DNA of 15,698 nucleotides, taken from contig CAINKA010000117.1 of NCBI GenBank assembly GCA_903849835.1, positions 1 through 15,698 on the forward strand, written 5' to 3'. Of this stretch, positions 1 through 5,920 are shown one piece after another. The DNA comes from an uncultured Alphaproteobacteria bacterium. Lineage in GTDB: Bacteria; Pseudomonadota; Alphaproteobacteria; Rickettsiales; UBA1997. Position 1 is the stretch's first letter, and each line of letters starts with the position of its first letter. The notes beneath the pieces are model-generated. The model worked only from the letters and a program-made list of their open reading frames with translations, had not been told where the DNA came from and made no database searches. The translations under genes were made by a program, and so were the position numbers.

Positions 1-6
1 CTTCCA

Positions 7-124
7 TACCGAGAATCGAGCCGCATAAATTTATTTTAGCTGCGCTCCGCGTCAGCAGGTTATTTTAGCTGCGCTACGCTGAAGATGCGGGGATAAAATT
101 TATTAATGATGAGGCTTGGCTTGG
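7..124 (+). repeat. Cassette 5' conserved block, copy 1
   Basis: Nearly identical to 837-983. It begins TACCGAGAATCGAGCCGC, contains a 29-bp unit starting TTATTTTAGCTGCGCTC (31-59) and a diverged second unit (60-87), and ends in an AT-rich stretch GATAAAATTTATTAATGATG (91-110) followed by GGCTTGGCTTG. Similarity to copy 2 stops about 30 bp before the start codon of the cassette gene. The block may carry the promoter for the gene, but no convincing -35/-10 pair is seen. Confidence 0.85.
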
Positions 125-156
125 GGTTAAGTTAATCAACAAACAAAATTAACGAT

Positions 157-519
157 ATGAGTGAACCGTTTATTTCTTTCGCACAAAGTTTTAGAATCTT
201 CTTTTCCTCCGTATTGGCTTTGGCATCGTCCGGAAATGTAATTCTAGTTTACCTGATAACAAAAGATAAGATTGTCCTAACTAGTTTAACAAAGAGCTTT
301 GCATTTGTTGGATTTATGTGCTTCACGCTATCAATTTTAATTCTAGTTTTACTTTCTTACATTTCGATGCGAAGCGAAGTTAAGGAAGGTATGAGCTCAG
401 AGATCCCAGATCAAAGAGAAATCAACCTGACTAAATTTGACCAATGCGAGTACGTGCTACTCAGCTTTGGAACTGGATTACTGATGTTAATTTTAGTATT
501 TGCAGTGGTTCTTTGGTAG
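157..519 (+). CDS. Small three-helix membrane protein of unknown function (cassette 1 cargo)
   Basis: This is a 120-residue protein that I do not recognise. It has three clear hydrophobic segments at about residues 14-36, 44-68 and 98-119. A short charged loop joins the first two, and a longer polar loop (about 70-96, rich in Glu, Lys and Arg) joins the last two. There is no signal-peptide cleavage site, no cysteine motif and no known catalytic motif, so an inner-membrane location is the only safe statement. ATG 157 is the first in-frame start after the conserved 5' block, and no Shine-Dalgarno sequence precedes it. It occupies the same slot that mntP fills in the next cassette, so it is probably cassette cargo. 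After the stop, 520-644 is unique sequence with no supportable gene. Confidence 0.6.
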   Translation: MSEPFISFAQSFRIFFSSVLALASSGNVILVYLITKDKIVLTSLTKSFAFVGFMCFTLSILILVLLSYISMRSEVKEGMSSEIPDQREINLTKFDQCEYVLLSFGTGLLMLILVFAVVLW

Positions 520-644
520 CAAAGAATGTGTTTGAGTCGAGAGGGATTGAGATTCTAAAACTCGAAACCGAGCAGAAGAGAAATAAATTATTCAGGTTTG
601 ATTCTTACCTAAGCTTGCTGGAAAAATAGTCGAAATTTTGATTA

Positions 645-786
645 TTTCTGTGGGACACTGGTGGGACATTTATCCACAAATTTTGGCAATAAATCAGAGT
701 AGCTAACAACAAGAAAAAAGCTGCAAAGCCTTGATTTCATTGTTGCCGTCATTTTTAGTCAATTGCGGTTTTTTGCAAAAATCAGA
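645..786 (+). other. Cassette 3' conserved block, copy 1
   Basis: This non-coding stretch matches 1608-1750. It has two GTGGGACA repeats at 650-657 and 661-668 (11-bp period), then a core (706-750) containing CAACAA (707-712) and TTGTTG (740-745) around CTGCAAAGCCTTGATT. It ends where the tRNA fragment begins. Placement next to a tRNA 3' duplicate suggests an attachment-site arm region or the tail of a lost integrase gene. That role is an inference. Confidence 0.65.
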
Positions 787-831
787 CTCTTAATCAATTG
801 GTCGGCGGTTCGAATCCGCCCAAGCCCACCA
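787..831 (+). pseudogene. 3' fragment of tRNA-Lys(CTT), copy 1 (att-like direct repeat)
   Basis: The fragment runs from the anticodon loop CTCTTAA (787-793, anticodon CTT at 789-791) through the T-arm (stem GGCGG 804-808, loop TTCGAAT, stem CCGCC 816-820), the acceptor 3' strand CAAGCCC (821-827), discriminator A and CCA (829-831). The bases upstream do not complete the anticodon stem, and no D-arm or 5' acceptor strand precedes it, so it cannot be a functional tRNA gene. The break in or near the anticodon loop is a typical crossover position for tRNA-targeting integrases. Confidence 0.85.
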
Positions 832-836
832 CTTAC

Positions 837-983
837 TACCGAGAATCGAGCCGCATAAATTTATTTTAGCTGCGCTCCGCGTCAGCAGGTTATTTTAGCT
901 GCGCTCCCGCGTCAGCAGGTTATTTTATCTGCGCTCCGCTGAAGATGCGGGGATAAAATTTATTAATGATGAGACTTGGCTTG
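837..983 (+). repeat. Cassette 5' conserved block, copy 2
   Basis: Same block as 7-124, but with three tandem units of 29-30 bp (861-889, 890-919 and a diverged 920-950) instead of two. The downstream part, from GAAGATGCGG through AATGATGAG, is almost unchanged from copy 1. The extra unit carries a one-base insertion. It lies 43 bp before the mntP start codon. Confidence 0.85.
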
Positions 984-1026
984 TGGCGAAACTGGTAAGC
1001 AAATTAACAAAATAACAATTTTTCAC

Positions 1027-1584
1027 ATGCCTCTAGGTTTTGAAGTCATCGTCGTTGGTTTAATTTTAAGCGCAGATTCCTTTTCTGCGGCAGTTGCAAT
1101 GGGACTCCGACCATTCTCCAAAAAGGATGCAATTAAATTTGCTGCTTCATCAGGGGTGGCGGAAGCCTTGTTCGCTTTAATCGGCGCAATGGCAGGAACT
1201 CACTTGATTAGTAAATTGAAATCAATCGACCATTGGATTGCATTTGCATTGCTTGCAGGAGTTGCCCTCCACATGGCCTACGAAGGTATTGGCGACTTCC
1301 TTAGTAAAGAGGTAAAAATAGAGAAATTAGATTTTCACAGTTTCACCAAAGTTTTAATCGTCTCTTTTGCAACCAGTCTAGATGCCTTCGGAGTCGGAAT
1401 AGGATTGGGCCTAGCAGAGAAGCCGATTACTTCCTACATCATTTCAATTGGGATCTGGGCTTTTATTTCCACAATTGTCGGTCTTTATCTAGCTAGAAAA
1501 CTTTCCAAAAAATCTGGTCCCATTGTTACTTTATTAGGATCAATTGTTTTGGGATTAATGGCGTTCCAGATGTTAAAGATTTAA
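1027..1584 (+). CDS. mntP: MntP-type manganese efflux pump (cassette 2 cargo)
   Basis: Inner-membrane exporter that would remove excess Mn(II) from the cytoplasm. The 185-residue product matches the MntP family (two related three-helix repeats) in length and layout. The first repeat opens with the acidic motif LSADSFSAAVAMG (Asp17), and the second with ATSLDAFGVGIGLG (Asp119). These paired Asp residues belong to the metal path in the family. DHWIAFALL (68-76) is another family match. A frame extends upstream to TTG 976, but family alignment and helix 1 favour ATG 1027. There is no Shine-Dalgarno sequence. In many bacteria mntP has a Mn riboswitch leader; here the upstream DNA is instead the cassette 5' block and I see no such leader. 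The gene sits alone in its cassette. Confidence 0.88.
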   Translation: MPLGFEVIVVGLILSADSFSAAVAMGLRPFSKKDAIKFAASSGVAEALFALIGAMAGTHLISKLKSIDHWIAFALLAGVALHMAYEGIGDFLSKEVKIEKLDFHSFTKVLIVSFATSLDAFGVGIGLGLAEKPITSYIISIGIWAFISTIVGLYLARKLSKKSGPIVTLLGSIVLGLMAFQMLKI

Positions 1585-1607
1585 TCAACAGCAACGAGAT
1601 TTAACAA

Positions 1608-1750
1608 TTTCTGCGGGACACTTGGCGGCACACTTTTTCACAAAAAATAGCAAAAAACCAAAATAATCACCAACAAGAAAAAACCTGCAAAGCCTTGATT
1701 CCATTGTTGCCGTGATTTTTGAATTGTTGTAGTTTTTTACAGAATTCTTT
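1608..1750 (+). other. Cassette 3' conserved block, copy 2
   Basis: Homologous to 645-786 although the genes before them are unrelated. The paired repeats are degenerate here: GCGGGACA at 1613-1620 and GCGGCACA at 1625-1632. CAACAA (1671-1676) and TTGTTG (1704-1709) keep exactly the same 33-bp offset as in copy 1, and the sequence between them is nearly identical. Conservation concentrated in this core, against drift elsewhere, suggests a binding or folding role. Confidence 0.65.
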
Positions 1751-1795
1751 CTCTTAATCAGTAGGTCGGCGGTTCAAATCCGCCCAAGCCCACCA
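1751..1795 (+). pseudogene. 3' fragment of tRNA-Lys(CTT), copy 2 (att-like direct repeat)
   Basis: Begins at the anticodon loop CTCTTAA (1751-1757) and continues through the T-arm (1768-1784), acceptor strand CAAGCCC (1785-1791) and CCA (1793-1795). It differs from copy 1 only in the lower anticodon stem/variable region and at one T-loop base. Its 5' neighbour (1746-1750) does not pair with the anticodon stem, so it is a fragment with the same left edge as copy 1. Confidence 0.85.
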
Positions 1796-1796
1796 T

Positions 1797-1849
1797 GAAA
1801 ATCGAGTGAAGCGCCTAAATTTATTTTAGCTGCGCTCCGCGTCAGCAGG
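1797..1849 (+). repeat. Remnant of a third cassette 5' block
   Basis: A diverged start (GAAAATCGAGTG) leads into one intact 29-bp unit (1821-1849) identical to 31-59 and 861-889. It then runs straight into a tRNA T-arm with no gene and no 3' block. It looks like a deleted or never-filled cassette. Confidence 0.75.
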
Positions 1850-1874
1850 GGTTCAAATCCGCCCAAGTCCACCA
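1850..1874 (+). pseudogene. tRNA T-arm/acceptor remnant, copy 3
   Basis: GGTTCAAATCCGCC followed by CAAGTCCACCA matches the end of the other two fragments, with one C-to-T change in the acceptor strand. It lacks the anticodon loop and half of the T-stem. The junction with the 29-bp unit lies inside the T-stem. Confidence 0.75.
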
Positions 1875-1905
1875 CTTCGCTGCAACGTAATTTTAATTCT
1901 AAAAA

Positions 1906-2616
1906 ATGAAAAAAAATTTCTGCGGTTTAATTTTTTTATTCTCACTTCACCTCGTCTCTCTCGCCGCTTCTCCCGCCTACTCTCAACAAACAATTTTTAA
2001 CGTCCCTTCTGCCGACGTTACCGCCAAAAATAAAAATTTTCTGCAGCACGAATCGCAATTTCGCGCCAAAGATCCCGACCAATTTTTTAACACCACAAAC
2101 TATTTTGCTCACGGCGTTGGAGCCAATACTGAGCTAGATGCAACGCTGTTCAACATCGGATCTCCCGCTTCAAAAAATGCCGCGCTTGGGCTTGGATTTA
2201 AAACTGTTTTGCCCCTCGAAAATTCCGCGACAAAAAAATATCAGCCCAAAATTATTCTCGGATCGCAGCTCCCTTTTTCACTACAAGGAAATGGCGTCGG
2301 GCATTGGCTTTACAGCGCCGCCAGCGTCACGCTTCCGCAAAGCAACACGCGATTCACAACGGGAATCAGCAACGGCAGCAAACAAATTTTTGGGGGGAAC
2401 GTCACCTGTTTCATCGGTGGTTTTGAGCAAAAAATTACCAGTGATTTTAGTTTTATTTCTGATTGGTATTCCGGAAATCATTCACTTGGAATATGGGCTA
2501 CGGGCTTTAGTTATGCACTTCCGCAAGATTTTGTTTTTTACGGCGGATATCAAATTCCGAATTCAAAAAAAGTAGGAAGAAATTCTTTTGTGATTGAAGT
2601 GGCGAAGATTTTTTAA
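1906..2616 (+). CDS. Secreted, probable outer-membrane beta-barrel protein of unknown function
   Basis: A 236-residue protein with a clear signal peptide: Lys2-Lys3, a hydrophobic core at about 7-21, and a likely cleavage after Ser26 (A-Y-S). The mature part is rich in Gly, Ser, Asn and aromatic residues and shows alternating polar/apolar stretches, such as NAALGLGFKTVLPL and FVFYGGYQIP. It has no cysteine pairs and ends in Phe, a common C-terminal mark of BAM-assembled barrels. Eight to ten strands would fit the length. I do not recognise the family. It starts 32 bp after the last tRNA remnant, so it is the first gene right of the cassette array and may lie outside it. It is convergent with the phosphatase gene at 2793-3629. 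No Shine-Dalgarno sequence precedes the ATG. Confidence 0.72.
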   Translation: MKKNFCGLIFLFSLHLVSLAASPAYSQQTIFNVPSADVTAKNKNFLQHESQFRAKDPDQFFNTTNYFAHGVGANTELDATLFNIGSPASKNAALGLGFKTVLPLENSATKKYQPKIILGSQLPFSLQGNGVGHWLYSAASVTLPQSNTRFTTGISNGSKQIFGGNVTCFIGGFEQKITSDFSFISDWYSGNHSLGIWATGFSYALPQDFVFYGGYQIPNSKKVGRNSFVIEVAKIF

Positions 2617-2633
2617 ACAAAATTTGATCATTT

Positions 2634-2648
2634 GTAGGGGCGGACAGG
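2634..2648 (+). repeat. Truncated GTAGGGGCGGAC repeat half
   Basis: TGTAGGGGCGGAC is one arm of the repeat at 15670-15696 (read on the minus strand) and related to the clusters near 12954 and 14762. The second arm is missing. Confidence 0.5.
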
Positions 2649-2689
2649 TATATACTCACTCCAGTTGAAGAAGCCGATTAAACTTCAGC

Positions 2690-2762
2690 GTCATGCTGAG
2701 CCTGTCGAAGCATGATTCTAAGCACCGAGTCCAGAATCATGCTTCGACAGGCTCAGCATGAC
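2690..2762. terminator. Perfect 30-bp inverted repeat between convergent genes
   Basis: The arms at 2690-2719 and 2733-2762 are exact reverse complements (GTCATGCTGAGCCTGTCGAA and onward) with a 13-nt loop. There is no long T run, so a standard intrinsic terminator is not certain. Position between two converging genes suggests a shared bidirectional transcription stop. The motif CTGAGCCTGTCGAAG belongs to a repeat type spread through many bacterial genomes. Confidence 0.7.
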
Positions 2763-2792
2763 ATTGTGAATCATTCCGCCATGTGGTAATTT

Positions 2793-3629
2793 TTATTTGG
2801 CGTTGTTGCCAGCATAAAATTCCCGCACCATTTTCAATCTTTCTTCGGCGAGTTTTTTTCTCCATTCAGAGTCAGAGTCAACATCATCAAGCCTTATCCC
2901 GCCTATCTTTTCCTGCCTCTTTAAAATTTCTTCCAAACTTAATTTGTCGCCATTTTTTATGATGTCGTAAATGGTTAAAAAAGTTGTGGTGCGCCCTCTT
3001 CCTGCAGCGCAATGAACATAAATTTTTTTATCTTGTGGAAAATTTTTTATAAAATTTACGATTTCTAAAAGCTGTTTTGCATCAGGATTGCCATGATCTC
3101 GCACAAAAAATCTTTTATATTCGAAACCATTTTCTTTCGCTAAATTTTCTTCGGTTGAAATTTTTTCAACTGCAATAATTTCTGGCTCGACTTCTTCGTA
3201 CCAACCATTTTTTTCATCCTTTTCCAAAATTTTATTTACGATTATTTCGTGATCTTTTTTCACGGAATTAAGTCGAACTTTTTCATCGCGCAAAATTTTT
3301 GAAGAATTTTTATTGATGTTCGAGCCATCGAAAGGCGAGCGCCAACTAACCGCGCTACCATTGATGAAACCGTGACTTTCGCGACGCAAATCCACGATCA
3401 CAATTTTTTCATTCGGATATTTTTTTCGAACTTCTTTCAGCTGAGTTTCGGAAAATTGTGCGCTACCAATCGCGTTAATTCCGAGCGCTGACAAGTCGCG
3501 AAAATTATAGGGCAATTCATTTTTTTGATTCGCTTTTTTATCCCAAACTAACAGAGCTACATTTTGCGCGATGCCTTGCGAAGCGGTGCAAATAAAGGTG
3601 AGGCAGAAGATTAATGTTCTTAGTTTCAT
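2793..3629 (-). CDS. Secreted PTP-like (cysteine phytase-type) phosphatase
   Basis: A predicted exported cysteine phosphatase of 278 residues. The signal peptide has Lys2/Arg4, a hydrophobic core at 5-16, and likely cleavage after Ala21. The P-loop is HCAAGRGRT, with nucleophile Cys207 and Arg213 (CX5R). The general-acid loop is RDHGNPD (Asp178), matching the D-H-x-x-P style of PTP-like phytases rather than the WPD of classical tyrosine phosphatases. Family members remove phosphate from inositol polyphosphates or phosphotyrosine; the substrate here is not shown by sequence. Residues 23-100 form an N-terminal region, including VDLRRESHGFING, that phytase-type enzymes also have. The gene ends near the 30-bp inverted repeat and starts about 30 bp from a repeat cluster. 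No Shine-Dalgarno sequence is seen. A host-directed or periplasmic phosphate-scavenging role is possible. Confidence 0.8.
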   Translation of the reverse strand: MKLRTLIFCLTFICTASQGIAQNVALLVWDKKANQKNELPYNFRDLSALGINAIGSAQFSETQLKEVRKKYPNEKIVIVDLRRESHGFINGSAVSWRSPFDGSNINKNSSKILRDEKVRLNSVKKDHEIIVNKILEKDEKNGWYEEVEPEIIAVEKISTEENLAKENGFEYKRFFVRDHGNPDAKQLLEIVNFIKNFPQDKKIYVHCAAGRGRTTTFLTIYDIIKNGDKLSLEEILKRQEKIGGIRLDDVDSDSEWRKKLAEERLKMVREFYAGNNAK

Positions 3630-3718
3630 GGTTTAAAAGTCAGATTTTTTTAACTTTTTAGACCCCGCAACAAGTGCGTGGTGACAGATTGATGGTATGT
3701 GGCGATGGGTTAAGAGTT

Positions 3719-3779
3719 GGAGTGATGAGTTGAGAATGTGGAGTGATGAGTTGAGAATGTGGAGTGATGAGTTGAGAAT
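3719..3779 (+). repeat. 21-bp tandem repeat, three copies
   Basis: The unit GGAGTGATGAGTTGAGAATG(T) recurs at 3719-3739, 3740-3760 and 3761-3779. A degenerate copy seems to precede it (3700-3718). The 21-bp period keeps frame, but the small open frame across it has no support as a gene. Confidence 0.9.
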
Positions 3780-3790
3780 ATTCCATCTCC

Positions 3791-3850
3791 ATTGTCACCC
3801 CGCACCTCCATTTGTCACCCCGCACCTCCATTTGTCACCCCGCACTTGTT
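3791..3850 (+). repeat. 20-bp tandem repeat of one palindrome arm, three copies
   Basis: The unit TTGTCACCCCGCACCTCCAT, with a 20-bp period, occupies 3791-3810, 3811-3830 and 3831-3850. The last copy merges into the full palindrome CCCCGCACTTGTTGCGGGG. It looks like local amplification of one arm of the palindromic element. Confidence 0.85.
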
Positions 3851-3883
3851 GCGGGGTCCACTACTTTTTGAATCAGCTTCGTT

Positions 3884-5647
3884 TTATTCTCCCAAAATTT
3901 CCGCTTCATACATTTTTTTGTAAAGCCCGTTCCATACGATGAGCTCATGATGCGAGCCGATCTCCGCTATTTCGCCATCCTTCACAAAAATAATTCGATC
4001 GGCATGAATGACCGACGAAAATTTGTGAGCGACTGTAATTACAGTTTTTTCCTTCGCCAAATCTGCAATTGCTCGCGTGATCACTTGCTCATTTTGATTG
4101 TCCAAAGCTGAGGTTGCTTCGTCCAAAAGTAAAATCGGCGAATCCTTGATAATCGCGCGCGCGATGGCAATTCGTTGTCTTTCGCCACCAGAAAGTTTTA
4201 TGCCTTTTTCGCCAACAAAATTATGCATTTTCAACGGCAATTTATTGATGAAATGCAGCGCCGGATTCCGAGAAATTATTTTTTCAACATCAGCTTCCAC
4301 CGTTGATTTATCGGCATAGGCGATGTTTTCAAAAATCGTGCCGGAAAAAATAAAACAATCTTGCGAGATGTAAGAAAAATTTTTGCGCAGATCAGAAAAT
4401 GAAAGGGATTTTACGTCATGACCATTCAGAGTGACCATTCCAGAATCAACATCGTAGAAGCGCAACAGCAGCTGAAGGATCGTGCTTTTGCCACTTCCGC
4501 TCAAGCCAACAATCGCGATTTTTTCTTTCGCTTTTATTTCCAAATTAAAATTTTTCAGCACCGCAAAATCTTTGCGACTTGGATAAGTAAAATTTACATC
4601 CTGAAATTTTAACACAATTTCTTTCGTCACATCAAAAGCTTGCGGAATGGCGATTTCTTTGACTGGAGACTCGATTTCTAAAAGTTCAAAAACTCTTTTT
4701 GCTGCGGCGGAAGCACTTTGCAATTGTCCTGCGATTTGACTGAGCGACACAAGCGAAGTTGCAGTAATTACAGAATAAAAAATGAAGGAAGAAAGATCGC
4801 CGGAGGTAATTTTCCCGCTCAAAACATCATGCCCACCAACCCAGAGAACAAGCGCGATTCCACCGAATGCGAAAGTAATCACGAAAGCAATCATCAAAGA
4901 TTTAATGCGAATTTTTTCCAAAGAAATTTTTAGCGCCGAGTCGACAAAGCTAAAAAAATTGCGCACTTCTTTTTCTTCGCAGAGATAGGATTGGATTGTT
5001 TTTACGCCGTTGATTGTTTCTTCGATATGCGCTCCAACCGAAGCTAGCGCGGCTTGCGACTGATGCGCTAAATTTTTAATCGACCGCCCCATGATGATGA
5101 TCGGCGCGATTGCTAGCGGAATAATCATCGCAGAAACCAAACTCAATTTGCCGCTGGTTAAAAATAAAAAACAAATTCCTCCGAAAAAAAGCAGGATGTT
5201 TCGCAGACAAAAAGAAATCGTGTTGCTGATTACAGCGTAGAGAACAGTGGTGTCGACGGTGAGGCGGGAGATGACATCGCCGGTTTTTGTCAGCTCAAAA
5301 AATTCCGCCGAGACGCGAATGATGTGGTCGTAAACTTTTTTGCGTAGATCGGAAATAACTTTTTCTGCAACCGAATTGATGATCAGCGAGCGGTAATAGC
5401 CGGCCATCGCCATCACCAAAACCGCCGCGACAAAGGCGAGTAAAATCAAATTTAAAAAAAGCGGATTTTTTTGCGAGAAGCCGAAATCGATCAGATATTT
5501 TATCGCCTTGCCGAAAAATAAAACCATGAAAGCCGTGACCAAAAGTGCCAGCAAAGCTAGCATCACGTCTTTTTTGTAGGGCTTAAAAAATGGAATTAAT
5601 GCGAAGAGATTGTTGAGATCGATGCGTTTTTTTGCTGATTCGGACAT
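3884..5647 (-). CDS. MsbA-related ABC exporter, fused permease and ATPase
   Basis: A half-transporter of 587 residues that would work as a homodimer in the inner membrane. Residues 1-310 are a type IV exporter membrane domain with about six helices, including segments at 28-50, 64-84, 146-164, 170-188 and 252-272. The ATPase domain (about 345-587) has A-loop Tyr355, Walker A GLSGSGKST (381-389), Q-loop Gln429, signature LSGGERQ (485-491), Walker B ILLLDE (505-510) with catalytic Glu510, D-loop SALD, and switch His541. All catalytic parts are intact. It resembles the MsbA-related exporters common in alphaproteobacteria. The substrate (lipid, drug or other) cannot be read from sequence, and it is not necessarily the lipid A flippase. 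It is the last gene of the leftward cluster, 3 bp after the CDGSH gene. No Shine-Dalgarno sequence is visible. Confidence 0.9.
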   Translation of the reverse strand: MSESAKKRIDLNNLFALIPFFKPYKKDVMLALLALLVTAFMVLFFGKAIKYLIDFGFSQKNPLFLNLILLAFVAAVLVMAMAGYYRSLIINSVAEKVISDLRKKVYDHIIRVSAEFFELTKTGDVISRLTVDTTVLYAVISNTISFCLRNILLFFGGICFLFLTSGKLSLVSAMIIPLAIAPIIIMGRSIKNLAHQSQAALASVGAHIEETINGVKTIQSYLCEEKEVRNFFSFVDSALKISLEKIRIKSLMIAFVITFAFGGIALVLWVGGHDVLSGKITSGDLSSFIFYSVITATSLVSLSQIAGQLQSASAAAKRVFELLEIESPVKEIAIPQAFDVTKEIVLKFQDVNFTYPSRKDFAVLKNFNLEIKAKEKIAIVGLSGSGKSTILQLLLRFYDVDSGMVTLNGHDVKSLSFSDLRKNFSYISQDCFIFSGTIFENIAYADKSTVEADVEKIISRNPALHFINKLPLKMHNFVGEKGIKLSGGERQRIAIARAIIKDSPILLLDEATSALDNQNEQVITRAIADLAKEKTVITVAHKFSSVIHADRIIFVKDGEIAEIGSHHELIVWNGLYKKMYEAEILGE

Positions 5648-5650
5648 CGT

Positions 5651-5917
5651 TTAGAGCGAGGAATGCGAGCCATCGCAGAACATTCCATTTTTGCTATGTT
5701 TGCAGCCGCAAAAATAAATGGTTTTGTCTTCCGTAGCGACGAAGGCCACGGATTTCATCACGCTAGTGCCGTCGGGATTTTTATGAGCCTTGTGGGATCC
5801 ATCACAAAAGGGTTGGTTTTGAGAAAGGCCGCAAGCACACCAAGAATATTTTTGCCCCGCTTTTGTCTCGATTGCGAATGGAGTTTTTGCGGCAATTTTT
5901 GGAAGCGTTTCTGTCAT
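5651..5917 (-). CDS. Double CDGSH-type iron-sulfur protein
   Basis: A small protein of 88 residues with two CDGSH motifs in tandem. The first has ligands Cys27, Cys29, Cys38 and His42 (CACGLSQNQPFCDGSH), the second Cys70, Cys72, Cys81 and His85 (CGCKHSKNGMFCDGSH). Each should bind a [2Fe-2S] cluster through three Cys and one His, giving a redox- and pH-sensitive centre. Unlike mitoNEET there is no membrane anchor, so it should be cytosolic; tandem-motif forms of this size are known in bacteria. Its role (cluster transfer or redox sensing) is not settled for the family. It lies 3 bp after the RmuC-like gene and 3 bp before the exporter, so co-transcription is likely. A ferredoxin gene heads the same cluster. 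Confidence 0.92.
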   Translation of the reverse strand: MTETLPKIAAKTPFAIETKAGQKYSWCACGLSQNQPFCDGSHKAHKNPDGTSVMKSVAFVATEDKTIYFCGCKHSKNGMFCDGSHSSL

Positions 5918-5920
5918 AAA

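Larger units (their letters stand above)
1..1874 (+). mobile_element. Tandem array of single-gene cassettes at a tRNA-Lys 3' end
   Basis: Two full units and one collapsed unit follow each other head to tail. Each full unit has, in order, a conserved 5' block with a short tandem repeat, one unrelated membrane-protein gene, a conserved 3' block, and a 3' fragment of tRNA-Lys(CTT) ending in CCA (CCA at 829-831 and 1793-1795). Unit 2 spans 832-1795, or 964 bp; unit 1 is at least 831 bp. Position 1 looks like the base run that follows CCA in the unit junction: the window starts CTTCCATACCGAG, and unit 2 starts ACTTACTACCGAG just after CCA. An intact tRNA-Lys gene probably therefore ends just outside the window. 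Duplicated tRNA 3' ends are the usual trace of tyrosine-recombinase integration, but no integrase is present here. A non-mobile tandem duplication followed by gene replacement is the main alternative. Confidence 0.6.
3661..3858. repeat. Inverted repeat with 26-bp arms enclosing two tandem repeats
   Basis: The arms at 3661-3686 (GACCCCGCAACAAGTGCGTG and onward) and 3833-3858 are reverse complements with one mismatch. The 146 bp between them hold two different short tandem arrays. The CCCCGCACTTGTTGCGGGG palindrome at 3838-3856 is a hairpin on its own. The block separates the phosphatase gene from the ABC transporter gene. Confidence 0.75.

Noticed and set aside
444..629. 61-codon plus-strand frame overlapping the end of the first cassette gene
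   Set aside because: Its first half is out of frame over a better-supported gene, no start signal or known motif is seen, and unit 2 has no counterpart. The tail after 520 could be a remnant but nothing identifies it.
787..831. A complete tRNA-Lys gene
   Set aside because: There is no 5' acceptor strand or D-arm upstream, and the anticodon stem does not close, so only a 3' fragment is present. The same holds for 1751-1795.
861..950. CRISPR-like array of 29-bp repeats
   Set aside because: Units are directly adjacent with no unique spacers, only two or three copies occur, and no cas genes are present.
976..1026. TTG start for mntP 17 codons upstream
   Set aside because: The extra residues lie partly in the shared cassette block, do not match the MntP N terminus, and ATG 1027 starts right before helix 1.
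2138..2575. 145-codon frame inside the barrel-protein gene
   Set aside because: It is offset from a frame that has a signal peptide and a C-terminal Phe; its own product is basic, low-pattern sequence without motifs.
3697..3942. 81-codon frame with WSDELRM heptapeptide repeats
   Set aside because: The repeats come from a 21-bp DNA tandem inside a palindromic intergenic block, and the rest translates palindromes and the antisense end of the ABC transporter gene.
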